NCBI GenBank assembly: GCA_032718475.1 | Contig: JAUCBJ010004986.1 | Coordinates: 1 to 64,000, forward strand | DNA from: Nemertoderma westbladi | Lineage: Eukaryota; Xenacoelomorpha; Nemertodermatida; Nemertodermatidae | DNA: 64,000 nt | Direction: 5' to 3' | Part shown: one piece after another, positions 1 through 14,600 of the stretch | Numbering within the stretch: position 1 is the first letter of the stretch | Layout of the letters: each line of letters starts with the position of its first letter | Translations under genes and position numbers: made by a program | The notes under the pieces: model-generated | What the model saw: the letters and a program-made list of their open reading frames with translations, nothing else | What the model was told of the DNA's origin: nothing | Databases searched by the model: none

Positions 1-3000
1 AACATTGTGTGATCGTGGCGTTTATTTAATCATACAAGTAGGTAGGTAGACAAACATTGTGTGATCGTGGCGTTTATTTAATCATAAGTGGGATAACAAA
101 CATTGTGTGATCGTGGCGTTTATTTAATCATACAAGTGGGTAGACAAACATTGTGTGATCGTGGCGTTTATTTAATCATACAAGTAGGTAGGTAGACAAA
201 CATTGTGTGATGGTGGCGTTTATTTAATCATACAAGTGGGTAGACAAACATTGTGTGATCGTGGCGTTTATTTAATCATAAGTGGGATAACAAACATTGT
301 GTGATCGTGGTGTTTATTTAATCATACAAGTGGGTAGACAAACATTGTGTGATCGTGGCGTTTATTTAATCATACAAGTGGGTAGGTAGACAAACATTGT
401 GTGATCGTGGCGTTTATTTAATCATACAAGTAGGTAGGTAGACAAACATTGTGTGATCGTGGCGTTTATTTAATCATAAGTGGGATAACAAACATTGTGT
501 GATCGTGGTGTTTATTTAATCATACAAGTGGGTAGATAAACATTGTGTGATCGTGGCGTTTATTTAATCATACAAGTGGGTAGGTAGACAAACATTGTGT
601 GATCGTGGCGTTTATTTAATCATAAGTGGGATAACAAACATTGTGTGATCGTGGTGTTTATTTAATCATACAAGTGGGTAGGTAGACAAACATTGTGTGA
701 TCGTGGCGTTTATTTAATCATACAAGTGGGTAGATAAACATTGTGTGATCGTGGCGTTTATTTAATCATACAAGTGGGTAGGTAGACAAACATTGTGTGA
801 TCGTGGCGTTTATTTAATCATACAAGTGGGTAGGTAGACAAACATTGTGTGATCGTGGAGTTTATTTAATCATACAAGTAGGTAGGTAGACAAACATTGT
901 GTGATCGTGGCGTTTATTTAATCATAAGTGGGATAACAAACATTGTGTGATCGTGGTGTTTATTTAATCATACAAGTGGGTAGACAAACATTGTGTGATC
1001 GTGGCGTTTATTTAATCATACAAGTAGGTAGGTAGACAAACATTGTGTGATCGTGGCGTTTATTTAATCATAAGTGGGATAACAAACATTGTGTGATCGT
1101 GGTGTTTATTTAATCATACAAGTGGGTAGGTAGACAAACATTGTGTGATCGTGGCGTTTATTTAATCATACAAGTGGGTAGGTAGACAAACATTGTGTGA
1201 TCGTGGCGTTTATTTAATCATACAAGTGGGTAGATAAACATTGTGTGATCGTGGCGTTTATTTAATCATACAAGTGGGTAGGTAGACAAACATTGTGTGA
1301 TCGTGGCGTTTATTTAATCATACAAGTGGGTAGGTAGACAAACATTGTGTGATCGTGGCGTTTATTTAATCATACAAGTGGGTAGACAAACATTGTGTGA
1401 TCGTGGCGTTTATTTAATCATAAGTGGGATAACAAACATTGTGTGATCGTGGCGTTTATTTAATCATACAAGTGGGTAGGTAGACAAACATTGTGTGATC
1501 GTGGCGTTTATTTAATCATACAAGTGGGTAGGTAGACAAACATTGTGTGATCGTGGCGTTTATTTAATCATACAAGTAGGTAGGTAGACAAACATTGTGT
1601 GATCGTGGCGTTTATTTAATCATACAAGTAGGTAGACAAACATTGTGTGATCGTGGCGTTTATTTAATCATACAAGTGGGTAGGTAGACAAACATTGTGT
1701 GATCGTGGCGTTTATTTAATCATACAAGTAGGTAGGTAGACAAACATTGTGTGATCGTGGCGTTTATTTAATCATACAAGTAGGTAGACAAACATTGTGT
1801 GATCGTGGCGTTTATTTAATCATACAAGTGGGTAGGTAGACAAACATTGTGTGATCGTGGCGTTTATTTAATCATACAAGTGGGTAGGTAGACAAACATT
1901 GTGTGATCGTGGCGTTTATTTAATCATACAAGTGGGTAGGTAGACAAACATTGTGTGATCGTGGTGTTTATTTAATCATAAGTGGGATAACAAACATTGT
2001 GTGATCGTGGTGTTTATTTAATCATACAAGTGGGTAGGTAGACAAACATTGTGTGATCGTGGCGTTTATTTAATCATACAAGTAGGTAGGTAGACAAACA
2101 TTGTGTGATCGTGGCGTTTATTTAATCATAAGTGGGATAACAAACATTGTGTGATCGTGGTGTTTATTTAATCATACAAGTGGGTAGACAAACATTGTGT
2201 GATCGTGGTGTTTATTTAATCATACAAGTAGGTAGACAAACATTGTGTGATCGTGGCGTTTATTTAATCATACAAGTGGGTAGGTAGACAAACATTGTGT
2301 GATCGTGGCGTTTATTTAATCATACAAGTAGGTAGACAAACATTGTGTGATCGTGGCGTTTATTTAATCATACAAGTGGGTAGGTAGACAAACATTGTGT
2401 GATCGTGGCGTTTATTTAATCATACAAGTGGGTAGGTAGACAAACATTGTGTGATCGTGGCGTTTATTTAATCATACAAGTAGGTAGACAAACATTGTGT
2501 GATCGTGGCGTTTATTTAATCATACAAGTGGGTAGGTAGACAAACATTGTGTGATCGTGGCGTTTATTTAATCATACAAGTGGGTAGGTAGACAAACATT
2601 GTGTGATCGTGGCGTTTATTTAATCATACAAGTGGGTAGGTAGACAAACATTGTGTGATCGTGGCGTTTATTTAATCATACAAGTAGGTAGACAAACATT
2701 GTGTGATCGTGGCGTTTATTTAATCATACAAGTAGGTAGACAAACATTGTGTGATCGTGGCGTTTATTTAATCATACAAGTGGGTAGGTAGACAAACATT
2801 GTGTGATCGTGGCGTTTATTTAATCATACAAGTGGGTAGGTAGACAAACATTGTGTGATCGTGGTGTTTATTTAATCATACAAGTGGGTAGGTAGACAAA
2901 CATTGTGTGATCGTGGCGTTTATTTAATCATCAAGTGGGATAACAAACATTGTGTGATCGTGGCGTTTATTTAATCATACAAGTGGGTAGGTAGACAAAC

Positions 3001-6000
3001 ATTGTGTGATCGTGGCGTTTATTTAATCATACAAGTGGGTAGGTAGACAAACATTGTGTGATCGTGGCGTTTATTTAATCATACAAGTGAGTAGGTAGAC
3101 AAACATTGTGTGATCGTGGCGTTTATTTAATCATACAAGTGGGTAGGTAGACAAACATTGTGTGATCGTGGCGTTTATTTAATCATACAAGTGGGTAGGT
3201 AGACAAACATTGTGTGATCGTGGCGTTTATTTAATCATACAAGTGGGTAGGTAGACAAACATTGTGTGATCGTGGCGTTTATTTAATCATAAGTGGGATA
3301 ACAAACATTGTGTGATCGTGGCGTTTATTTAATCATACAAGTGGGTAGGTAGACAAACATTGTGTGATCGTGGCGTTTATTTAATCATACAAGTGGGTAG
3401 GTAGCAAACATTGTGTGATCGTGGCGTTTATTTAATCATACAAGTAGGTAGGTAGACAAACATTGTGTGATCGTGGCGTTTATTTAATCATACAAGTAGG
3501 TAGGTAGACAAACATTGTGTGATCGTGGCGTTTATTTAATCATACAAGTGGGTAGACAAACATTGTGTGATCGTGGCGTTTATTTAATCATACAAGTAGG
3601 TAGGTAGACAAACATTGTGTGATCGTGGCGTTTATTTAATCATAAGTGGGATAACAAACATTGTGTGATCGTGGTGTTTATTTAATCATACAAGTGGGTA
3701 TACAAACATTGTGTGATCGTGGCGTTTATTTAATCATACAAGTAGGTAGGTAGACAAACATTGTGTGATCGTGGCGTTTATTTAATCATAAGTGGGATAA
3801 CAAACATTGTGTGATCGTGGTGTTTATTTAATCATACAAGTGGGTATACAAACATTGTGTGATCGTGGCGTTTATTTAATCATACAAGTAGGTAGGTAGA
3901 CAAACATTGTGTGATCGTGGCGTTTATTTAATCATACAAGTGGGTAGGTAGACAAACATTGTGTGATCGTGGCGTTTATTTAATCATACAAGTGGGTATA
4001 CAAACATTGTGTGATCGTGGCGTTTATTTAATCATACAAGTAGGTAGGTAGACAAACATTGTGTGATCGTGGCGTTTATTTAATCATACAAGTAGGTAGG
4101 TAGACAAACATTGTGTGATCGTGGCGTTTATTTAATCATACAAGTGGGTAGACAAACATTGTGTGATCGTGGCGTTTATTTAATCATACAAGTGGGTAGG
4201 TAGACAAACATTGTGTGATCGTGGCGTTTATTTAATCATACAAGTGGGTAGGTAGACAAACATTGTGTGATCGTGGCGTTTATTTAATCATACAAGTGGG
4301 TAGGTAGACAAACATTGTGTGATCGTGGCGTTTATTTAATCATACAAGTGGGTAGGTAGACAAACATTGTGTGATCGTGGCGTTTATTTAATCATACAAG
4401 TGGGTAGGTAGACAAACATTGTGTGATCGTGGCGTTTATTTAATCATACAAGTGGGTAGGTAGACAAACATTGTGTGATCGTGGCGTTTATTTAATCATA
4501 CAAGTGGGTAGGTAGACAAACATTGTGTGATCGTGGCGTTTATTTAATCATACAAGTGGGTAGACAAACATTGTGTGATCGTGGCGTTTATTTAATCATA
4601 CAAGTGGGTAGGTAGACAAACATTGTGTGATCGTGGCGTTTATTTAATCATACAAGTGGGTAGGTAGACAAACATTGTGTGATCGTGGCGTTTATTTAAT
4701 CATACAAGTGGGTAGGTAGACAAACATTGTGTGATCGTGGCGTTTATTTAATCATACAAGTGGGTAGGTAGACAAACATTGTGTGATCGTGGCGTTTATT
4801 TAATCATACAAGTGGGTAGGTAGACAAACATTGTGTGATCGTGGCGTTTATTTAATCATACAAGTGGGTAGGTAGACAAACATTGTGTGATCGTGGCGTT
4901 TATTTAATCATACAAGTGGGTAGGTAGACAAACATTGTGTGATCGTGGCGTTTATTTAATCATACAAGTGGGTAGGTAGACAAACATTGTGTGATCGTGG
5001 CGTTTATTTAATCATACAAGTGGGTAGGTAGACAAACATTGTGTGATCGTGGCGTTTATTTAATCATACAAGTGGGTAGGTAGACAAACATTGTGTGATC
5101 GTGGCGTTTATTTAATCATACAAGTGGGTAGGTAGACAAACATTGTGTGATCGTGGCGTTTATTTAATCATACAAGTGGGTAGGTAGACAAACATTGTGT
5201 GATCGTGGCGTTTATTTAATCATACAAGTGGGTAGGTAGACAAACATTGTGTGATCGTGGCGTTTATTTAATCATACAAGTGGGTAGGTAGACAAACATT
5301 GTGTGATCGTGGCGTTTATTTAATCATACAAGTGGGTAGGTAGACAAACATTGTGTGATCGTGGCGTTTATTTAATCATACAAGTGGGTAGGTAGACAAA
5401 CATTGTGTGATCGTGGCGTTTATTTAATCATACAAGTGGGTAGGTAGACAAACATTGTGTGATCGTGGCGTTTATTTAATCATACAAGTGGGTAGGTAGA
5501 CAAACATTGTGTGATCGTGGCGTTTATTTAATCATACAAGTGGGTAGGTAGACAAACATTGTGTGATCGTGGCGTTTATTTAATCATACAAGTGGGTAGG
5601 TAGACAAACATTGTGTGATCGTGGCGTTTATTTAATCATACAAGTGGGTAGGTAGACAAACATTGTGTGATCGTGGCGTTTATTTAATCATACAAGTGGG
5701 TAGGTAGACAAACATTGTGTGATCGTGGCGTTTATTTAATCATACAAGTGGGTAGGTAGACAAACATTGTGTGATCGTGGCGTTTATTTAATCATACAAG
5801 TGGGTAGGTAGACAAACATTGTGTGATCGTGGCGTTTATTTAATCATACAAGTGGGTAGGTAGACAAACATTGTGTGATCGTGGCGTTTATTTAATCATA
5901 CAAGTGGGTAGGTAGACAAACATTGTGTGATCGTGGCGTTTATTTAATCATACAAGTGGGTAGGTAGACAAACATTGTGTGATCGTGGCGTTTATTTAAT

Positions 6001-9000
6001 CATACAAGTGGGTAGGTAGACAAACATTGTGTGATCGTGGCGTTTATTTAATCATACAAGTGAGGTAGACAAACATTGTGTGATCGTGGCGTTTATTTAA
6101 TCATACAAGTGGGTAGGTAGACAAACATTGTGTGATCGTGGCGTTTATTTAATCATACAAGTGGGTAGGTAGACAAACATTGTGTGATCGTGGCGTTTAT
6201 TTAATCATACAAGTGGGTAGGTAGACAAACATTGTGTGATCGTGGCGTTTATTTAATCATACAAGTGGGTAGGTAGACAAACATTGTGTGATCGTGGCGT
6301 TTATTTAATCATACAAGTGGGTAGGTAGACAAACATTGTGTGATCGTGGCGTTTATTTAATCATACAAGTGGGTAGGTAGACAAACATTGTGTGATCGTG
6401 GCGTTTATTTAATCATACAAGTGGGTAGACAAACATTGTGTGATCGTGGCGTTTATTTAATCATACAAGTGGGTAGGTAGACAAACATTGTGTGATCGTG
6501 GCGTTTATTTAATCATACAAGTGGGTGGTAGACAAACATTGTGTGATCGTGGCGTTTATTTAATCATACAAGTGGGTAGGTAGACAAACATTGTGTGATC
6601 GTGGCGTTTATTTAATCATACAAGTGGGAGGTAGACAAACATTGTGTGATCGTGGCGTTTATTTAATCATACAAGTGGGTAGGTAGACAAACATTGTGTG
6701 ATCGTGGCGTTTATTTAATCATAAGTGGGATAACAAACATTGTGTGATCGTGGCGTTTATTTAATCATACAAGTGGGTAGGTAGACAAACATTGTGTGAT
6801 CGTGGCGTTTATTTAATCATACAAGTGGGTAGGTAGACAAACATTGTGTGATCGTGGCGTTTATTTAATCATACAAGTGGGATAGACAAACATTGTGTGA
6901 TCGTGGCGTTTATTTAATCATACAAGTGGGTAGTAGACAAACATTGTGTGATCGTGGCGTTTATTTAATCATACAAGTGGGTAGGTAGACAAACATTGTG
7001 TGATCGTGGCGTTTATTTAATCATACAAGTGGGTAGGTAGACAAACATTGTGTGATCGTGGCGTTTATTTAATCATACAAGTGGGTAGGTAGACAAACAT
7101 TGTGTGATCGTGGCGTTTATTTAATCATACAAGTGGGTAGGTAGACAAACATTGTGTGATCGTGGCGTTTATTTAATCATACAAGTGGGTAGGTAGACAA
7201 ACATTGTGTGATCGTGGCGTTTATTTAATCATACAAGTGGGTAGGTAGACAAACATTGTGTGATCGTGGCGTTTATTTAATCATACAAGTGGGTAGGTAG
7301 ACAAACATTGTGTGATCGTGGCGTTTATTTAATCATACAAGTGGGTAGGTAGACAAACATTGTGTGATCGTGGCGTTTATTTAATCATACAAGTGGGTAG
7401 GTAGACAAACATTGTGTGATCGTGGCGTTTATTTAATCATACAAGTGGGTAGGTAGACAAACATTGTGTGATCGTGGCGTTTATTTAATCATACAAGTGG
7501 GTAGGTAGACAAACATTGTGTGATCGTGGCGTTTATTTAATCATACAAGTAGGATAGACAAACATTGTGTGATCGTGGCGTTTATTTAATCATACAAGTG
7601 GGTAGGTAGACAAACATTGTGTGATCGTGGCGTTTATTTAATCATACAAGTGGGTAGGTAGACAAACATTGTGTGATCGTGGCGTTTATTTAATCATACA
7701 AGTGGGTAGGTAGACAAACATTGTGTGATCGTGGCGTTTATTTAATCATACAAGTGGGTAGGTAGACAAACATTGTGTGATCGTGGCGTTTATTTAATCA
7801 TACAAGTGGGTAGGTAGACAAACATTGTGTGATCGTGGCGTTTATTTAATCATACAAGTGGGTAGGTAGACAAACATTGTGTGATCGTGGCGTTTATTTA
7901 ATCATACAAGTGGGTAGACAAACATTGTGTGATCGTGGCGTTTATTTAATCATACAAGTGGGTAGGTAGACAAACATTGTGTGATCGTGGCGTTTATTTA
8001 ATCATACAAGTGGGTAGACAAACATTGTGTGATCGTGGCGTTTATTTAATCATACAAGTGGGTAGGTAGACAAACATTGTGTGATCGTGGCGTTTATTTA
8101 ATCATACAAGTGGGTAGACAAACATTGTGTGATCGTGGCGTTTATTTAATCATACAAGTGGGTAGGTAGACAAACATTGTGTGATCGTGGCGTTTATTTA
8201 ATCATACAAGTGGGTAGACAAACATTGTGTGATCGTGGCGTTTATTTAATCATACAAGTGGGTAGACAAACATTGTGTGATCGTGGCGTTTATTTAATCA
8301 TACAAGTGGGTAGGTAGACAAACATTGTGTGATCGTGGCGTTTATTTAATCATACAAGTGGGTAGACAAACATTGTGTGATCGTGGCGTTTATTTAATCA
8401 TACAAGTGGGTAGGTAGACAAACATTGTGTGATCGTGGCGTTTATTTAATCATACAAGTGGGTAGACAAACATTGTGTGATCGTGGCGTTTATTTAATCA
8501 TACAAGTGGGTAGACAAACATTGTGTGATCGTGGCGTTTATTTAATCATACAAGTGGGTAGACAAACATTGTGTGATCGTGGCGTTTATTTAATCATACA
8601 AGTGAGGTAGACAAACATTGTGTGATCGTGGCGTTTATTTAATCATACAAGTGGGTAGGTAGACAAACATTGTGTGATCGTGGCGTTTATTTAATCATAC
8701 AAGTGGGTAGGTAGACAAACATTGTGTGATCGTGGCGTTTATTTAATCATACAAGTAGGTAGACAAACATTGTGTGATCGTGGCGTTTATTTAATCATAC
8801 AAGTAGGTAGACAAACATTGTGTGATCGTGGCGTTTATTTAATCATACAAGTGGGTAGACAAACATTGTGTGATCGTGGCGTTTATTTAATCATACAAGT
8901 GGGTAGGTAGACAAACATTGTGTGATCGTGGCGTTTATTTAATCATACAAGTGGGTAGACAAACATTGTGTGATCGTGGCGTTTATTTAATCATACAAGT

Positions 9001-12000
9001 GGGTAGACAAACATTGTGTGATCGTGGCGTTTATTTAATCATACAAGTAGGTAGGTAGACAAACATTGTGTGATCGTGGCGTTTATTTAATCATACAAGG
9101 TAGGTAGACAAACATTGTGTGATCGTGGCGTTTATTTAATCATACAAGTGGGTAGACAAACATTGTGTGATCGTGGCGTTTATTTAATCATACAAGTGGG
9201 TAGGTAGACAAACATTGTGTGATCGTGGCGTTTATTTAATCATACAAGTGGGTAGACAAACATTGTGTGATCGTGGCGTTTATTTAATCATACAAGTGGG
9301 TAGGTAGACAAACATTGTGTGATCGTGGCGTTTATTTAATCATACAAGTGGGTAGGTAGACAAACATTGTGTGATCGTGGCGTTTATTTAATCATACAAG
9401 TGGGTAGGTAGACAAACATTGTGTGATCGTGGCGTTTATTTAATCATACAAGTGGGTAGGTAGACAAACATTGTGTGATCGTGGCGTTTATTTAATCATA
9501 CAAGTGGGTAGACAAACATTGTGTGATCGTGGCGTTTATTTAATCATACAAGTGGGTAGGTAGACAAACATTGTGTGATCGTGGCGTTTATTTAATCATA
9601 CAAGTGGGTAGGTAGACAAACATTGTGTGATCGTGGCGTTTATTTAATCATAAGTGGGATAACAAACATTGTGTGATCGTGGCGTTTATTTAATCATACA
9701 AGTGGGTAGGTAGACAAACATTGTGTGATCGTGGCGTTTATTTAATCATACAAGTGGGTAGGTAGACAAACATTGTGTGATCGTGGCGTTTATTTAATCA
9801 TACAAGTGGGTAGGTAGACAAACATTGTGTGATCGTGGCGTTTATTTAATCATACAAGTGGGTAGGTAGACAAACATTGTGTGATCGTGGCGTTTATTTA
9901 ATCATACAAGTGGGTAGACAAACATTGTGTGATCGTGGCGTTTATTTAATCATACAAGTGGGTAGGTAGACAAACATTGTGTGATCGTGGCGTTTATTTA
10001 ATCATACAAGTGGGTAGGTAGACAAACATTGTGTGATCGTGGCGTTTATTTAATCATACAAGTGGGTAGGTAGACAAACATTGTGTGATCGTGGCGTTTA
10101 TTTAATCATACAAGTGGGAGTAGACAAACATTGTGTGATCGTGGCGTTTATTTAATCATACAAGTGGGTAGGTAGACAAACATTGTGTGATCGTGGCGTT
10201 TATTTAATCATACAAGTGGGTAGGTAGACAAACATTGTGTGATCGTGGCGTTTATTTAATCATACAAGTGGGTAGGTAGACAAACATTGTGTGATCGTGG
10301 CGTTTATTTAATCATACAAGTGGGTAGGTAGACAAACATTGTGTGATCGTGGCGTTTATTTAATCATACAAGTGGGTAGGTAGACAAACATTGTGTGATC
10401 GTGGCGTTTATTTAATCATACAAGTGGGTAGGTAGACAAACATTGTGTGATCGTGGCGTTTATTTAATCATACAAGTGGGTAGGTAGACAAACATTGTGT
10501 GATCGTGGCGTTTATTTAATCATACAAGTGGGTAGGTAGACAAACATTGTGTGATCGTGGCGTTTATTTAATCATACAAGTGGGTAGGTAGACAAACATT
10601 GTGTGATCGTGGCGTTTATTTAATCATACAAGTGGGTAGGTAGACAAACATTGTGTGATCGTGGCGTTTATTTAATCATACAAGTGGGTAGGTAGACAAA
10701 CATTGTGTGATCGTGGCGTTTATTTAATCATACAAGTGGGTAGGTAGACAAACATTGTGTGATCGTGGCGTTTATTTAATCATACAAGTGGGTAGGTAGA
10801 CAAACATTGTGTGATCGTGGCGTTTATTTAATCATACAAGTGGTAGGTAGACAAACATTGTGTGATCGTGGCGTTTATTTAATCATACAAGTGGGTAGGT
10901 AGACAAACATTGTGTGATCGTGGCGTTTATTTAATCATACAAGTGGGTAGGTAGACAAACATTGTGTGATCGTGGCGTTTATTTAATCATACAAGTGGGT
11001 AGGTAGACAAACATTGTGTGATCGTGGCGTTTATTTAATCATACAAGTGGGTAGGTAGACAAACATTGTGTGATCGTGGCGTTTATTTAATCATACAAGT
11101 GGGTAGGTAGACAAACATTGTGTGATCGTGGCGTTTATTTAATCATACAAGTGGGTAGGTAGACAAACATTGTGTGATCGTGGCGTTTATTTAATCATAC
11201 AAGTGGGTAGGTAGACAAACATTGTGTGATCGTGGCGTTTATTTAATCATACAAGTGGGTAGGTAGACAAACATTGTGTGATCGTGGCGTTTATTTAATC
11301 ATACAAGTGGGTAGGTAGACAAACATTGTGTGATCGTGGCGTTTATTTAATCATACAAGTGGGTAGGTAGACAAACATTGTGTGATCGTGGCGTTTATTT
11401 AATCATACAAGTGGGTAGGTAGACAAACATTGTGTGATCGTGGCGTTTATTTAATCATACAAGTGGGTAGGTAGACAAACATTGTGTGATCGTGGCGTTT
11501 ATTTAATCATACAAGTGGGTAGACAAACATTGTGTGATCGTGGCGTTTATTTAATCATACAAGTGGGTAGACAAACATTGTGTGATCGTGGCGTTTATTT
11601 AATCATACAAGTGAGGTAGACAAACATTGTGTGATCGTGGCGTTTATTTAATCATACAAGTGGGTAGGTAGACAAACATTGTGTGATCGTGGCGTTTATT
11701 TAATCATACAAGTGGGTAGACAAACATTGTGTGATCGTGGCGTTTATTTAATCATACAAGTGGGTAGGTAGACAAACATTGTGTGATCGTGGCGTTTATT
11801 TAATCATACAAGTGGGTAGACAAACATTGTGTGATCGTGGCGTTTATTTAATCATACAAGTGTGGTAGACAAACATTGTGTGATCGTGGCGTTTATTTAA
11901 TCATACAAGTGGTGTAGACAAACATTGTGTGATCGTGGCGTTTATTTAATCATACAAGTGGGTAGACAAACATTGTGTGATCGTGGCGTTTATTTAATCA

Positions 12001-13189
12001 TACAAGTGGGTAGACAAACATTGTGTGATCGTGGCGTTTATTTAATCATACAAGTGGGTAGACAAACATTGTGTGATCGTGGCGTTTATTTAATCATACA
12101 AGTAGGTAGACAAACATTGTGTGATCGTGGCGTTTATTTAATCATACAAGTAGGTAGGTAGACAAACATTGTGTGATCGTGGCGTTTATTTAATCATACA
12201 AGTGGGTAGGTAGACAAACATTGTGTGATCGTGGCGTTTATTTAATCATACAAGTGGGTAGACAAACATTGTGTGATCGTGGCGTTTATTTAATCATACA
12301 AGTAGGTAGGTAGACAAACATTGTGTGATCGTGGCGTTTATTTAATCATACAAGTGGGTAGACAAACATTGTGTGATCGTGGCGTTTATTTAATCATACA
12401 AGTGGGTAGACAAACATTGTGTGATCGTGGCGTTTATTTAATCATACAAGTGGGTAGGTAGACAAACATTGTGTGATCGTGGCGTTTATTTAATCATACA
12501 AGTGGGTAGGTAGACAAACATTGTGTGATCGTGGCGTTTATTTAATCATACAAGTGGGTAGGTAGACAAACATTGTGTGATCGTGGCGTTTATTTAATCA
12601 TACAAGTGGGTAGACAAACATTGTGTGATCGTGGCGTTTATTTAATCATACAAGTGGGTAGGTAGACAAACATTGTGTGATCGTGGCGTTTATTTAATCA
12701 TACAAGTGGGTAGGTAGACAAACATTGTGTGATCGTGGCGTTTATTTAATCATACAAGGTAGGATAGACAAACATTGTGTGATCGTGGCGTTTATTTAAT
12801 CATACAAGTGGGTAGGTAGACAAACATTGTGTGATCGTGGCGTTTATTTAATCATACAAGTGGGTAGGTAGACAAACATTGTGTGATCGTGGCGTTTATT
12901 TAATCATACAAGTGGGTAGGTAGACAAACATTGTGTGATCGTGGCGTTTATTTAATCATACAAGTGGGTAGGTAGACAAACATTGTGTGATCGTGGCGTT
13001 TATTTAATCATACAAGTGGGTAGACAAACATTGTGTGATCGTGGCGTTTATTTAATCATACAAGTGGGTAGGTAGACAAACATTGTGTGATCGTGGCGTT
13101 TATTTAATCATACAAGTGGGTAGGTAGACAAACATTGTGTGATCGTGGCGTTTATTTAATCATACAAGTGGGTAGGTAGACAAACATTG

Positions 13190-14600
13190 TGTGATCGTGG
13201 CGTTTATTTAATCATAAGTAGGATAACAAACATTGTGTGATCGTGGTGTTTATTTAATCATACAAGTAGGTAGACAAACATTGTGTGATCGTGGCGTTTA
13301 TTTAATCATAAAAGTGGGTAGGTAGACAAACATTGTGTGATCGTGGCGTTTATTTAATCATACAAGTGGGTAGGTAGACAAACATTGTGTGATCGTGGCG
13401 TTTATTTAATCATACAAGTGGGTAGGTAGACAAACATTGTGTGATCGTGGCGTTTATTTAATCATACAAGTGGGTAGGTAGACAAACATTGTGTGATCGT
13501 GGCGTTTATTTAATCATACAAGTAGGTAGGTAGACAAACATTGTGTGATCGTGTCGTTTATTTAATCATACAAGTGGGTAGGTAGACAAACATTGTGTGA
13601 TCGTGGCGTTTATTTAATCATACAAGTGGGTAGGTAGACAAACATTGTGTGATCGTGGCGTTTATTTAATCATACAAGTGGGTAGGTAGACAAACATTGT
13701 GTGATCGTGGCGTTTATTTAATCATACAAGTGGGTAGGTAGACAAACATTGTGTGATCGTGGCGTTTATTTAATCATACAAGTGGGTAGGTAGACAAACA
13801 TTGTGTGATCGTGGCGTTTATTTAATCATACAAGTGGGTAGGTAGACAAACATTGTGTGATCGTGGCGTTTATTTAATCATAAGTAGGATAACAAACATT
13901 GTGTGATCGTGGTGTTTATTTAATCATACAAGTGGGTAGGTAGACAAACATTGTGTGATCGCGGCGTTTATTTAATCATACAAGTGGGTAGGTAGACAAA
14001 CATTGTGTGATCGTGGCGTTTATTTAATCATACAAGTGGGTAGGTAGACAAACATTGTGTGATCGTGGCGTTTATTTAATCATACAAGTGGGTAGGTAGA
14101 CAAACATTGTGTGATCGTGGCGTTTATTTAATCATACAAGTGGGTAGGTAGACAAACATTGTGTGATCGTGGCGTTTATTTAATCATACAAGTGGGTAGG
14201 TAGACAAACATTGTGTGATCGTGGCGTTTATTTAATCATACAAGTGGGTAGGTAGACAAACATTGTGTGATCGTAGCGTTTATTTAATCATACAAGTGGG
14301 TAGGTAGACAAACATTGTGTGATCGTGGCGTTTATTTAATCATACAAGTGGGTAGGTAGACAAACATTGTGTGATCGTGGCGTTTATTTAATCATACAAG
14401 TGGGTAGGTAGACAAACATTGTGTGATCGTGGCGTTTATTTAATCATACAAGTGGGTAGGTAGACAAACATTGTGTGATCGTGGCGTTTATTTAATCATA
14501 CAAGTGGGTAGGTAGACAAACATTGTGTGATCGTGGCGTTTATTTAATCATAAGTAGGATAACAAACATTGTGTGATCGTGGTGTTTATTTAATCATACA
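13190..14600. repeat. Higher-order repeat of about 670 bp in block A
   Basis: A 46-bp unit ending agtaggata, followed by a unit with the ggtg variant, recurs at 13214, 13880 and 14550. The spacings are 666 and 670 bp, which fits one 46-bp unit plus about twelve 52-bp units. Rare variants such as gatcgtagcg at about 14274, 14890, 15108 and 15253 continue the periodic pattern. This shows that multi-unit blocks, not single units, were amplified. Confidence 0.75.
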
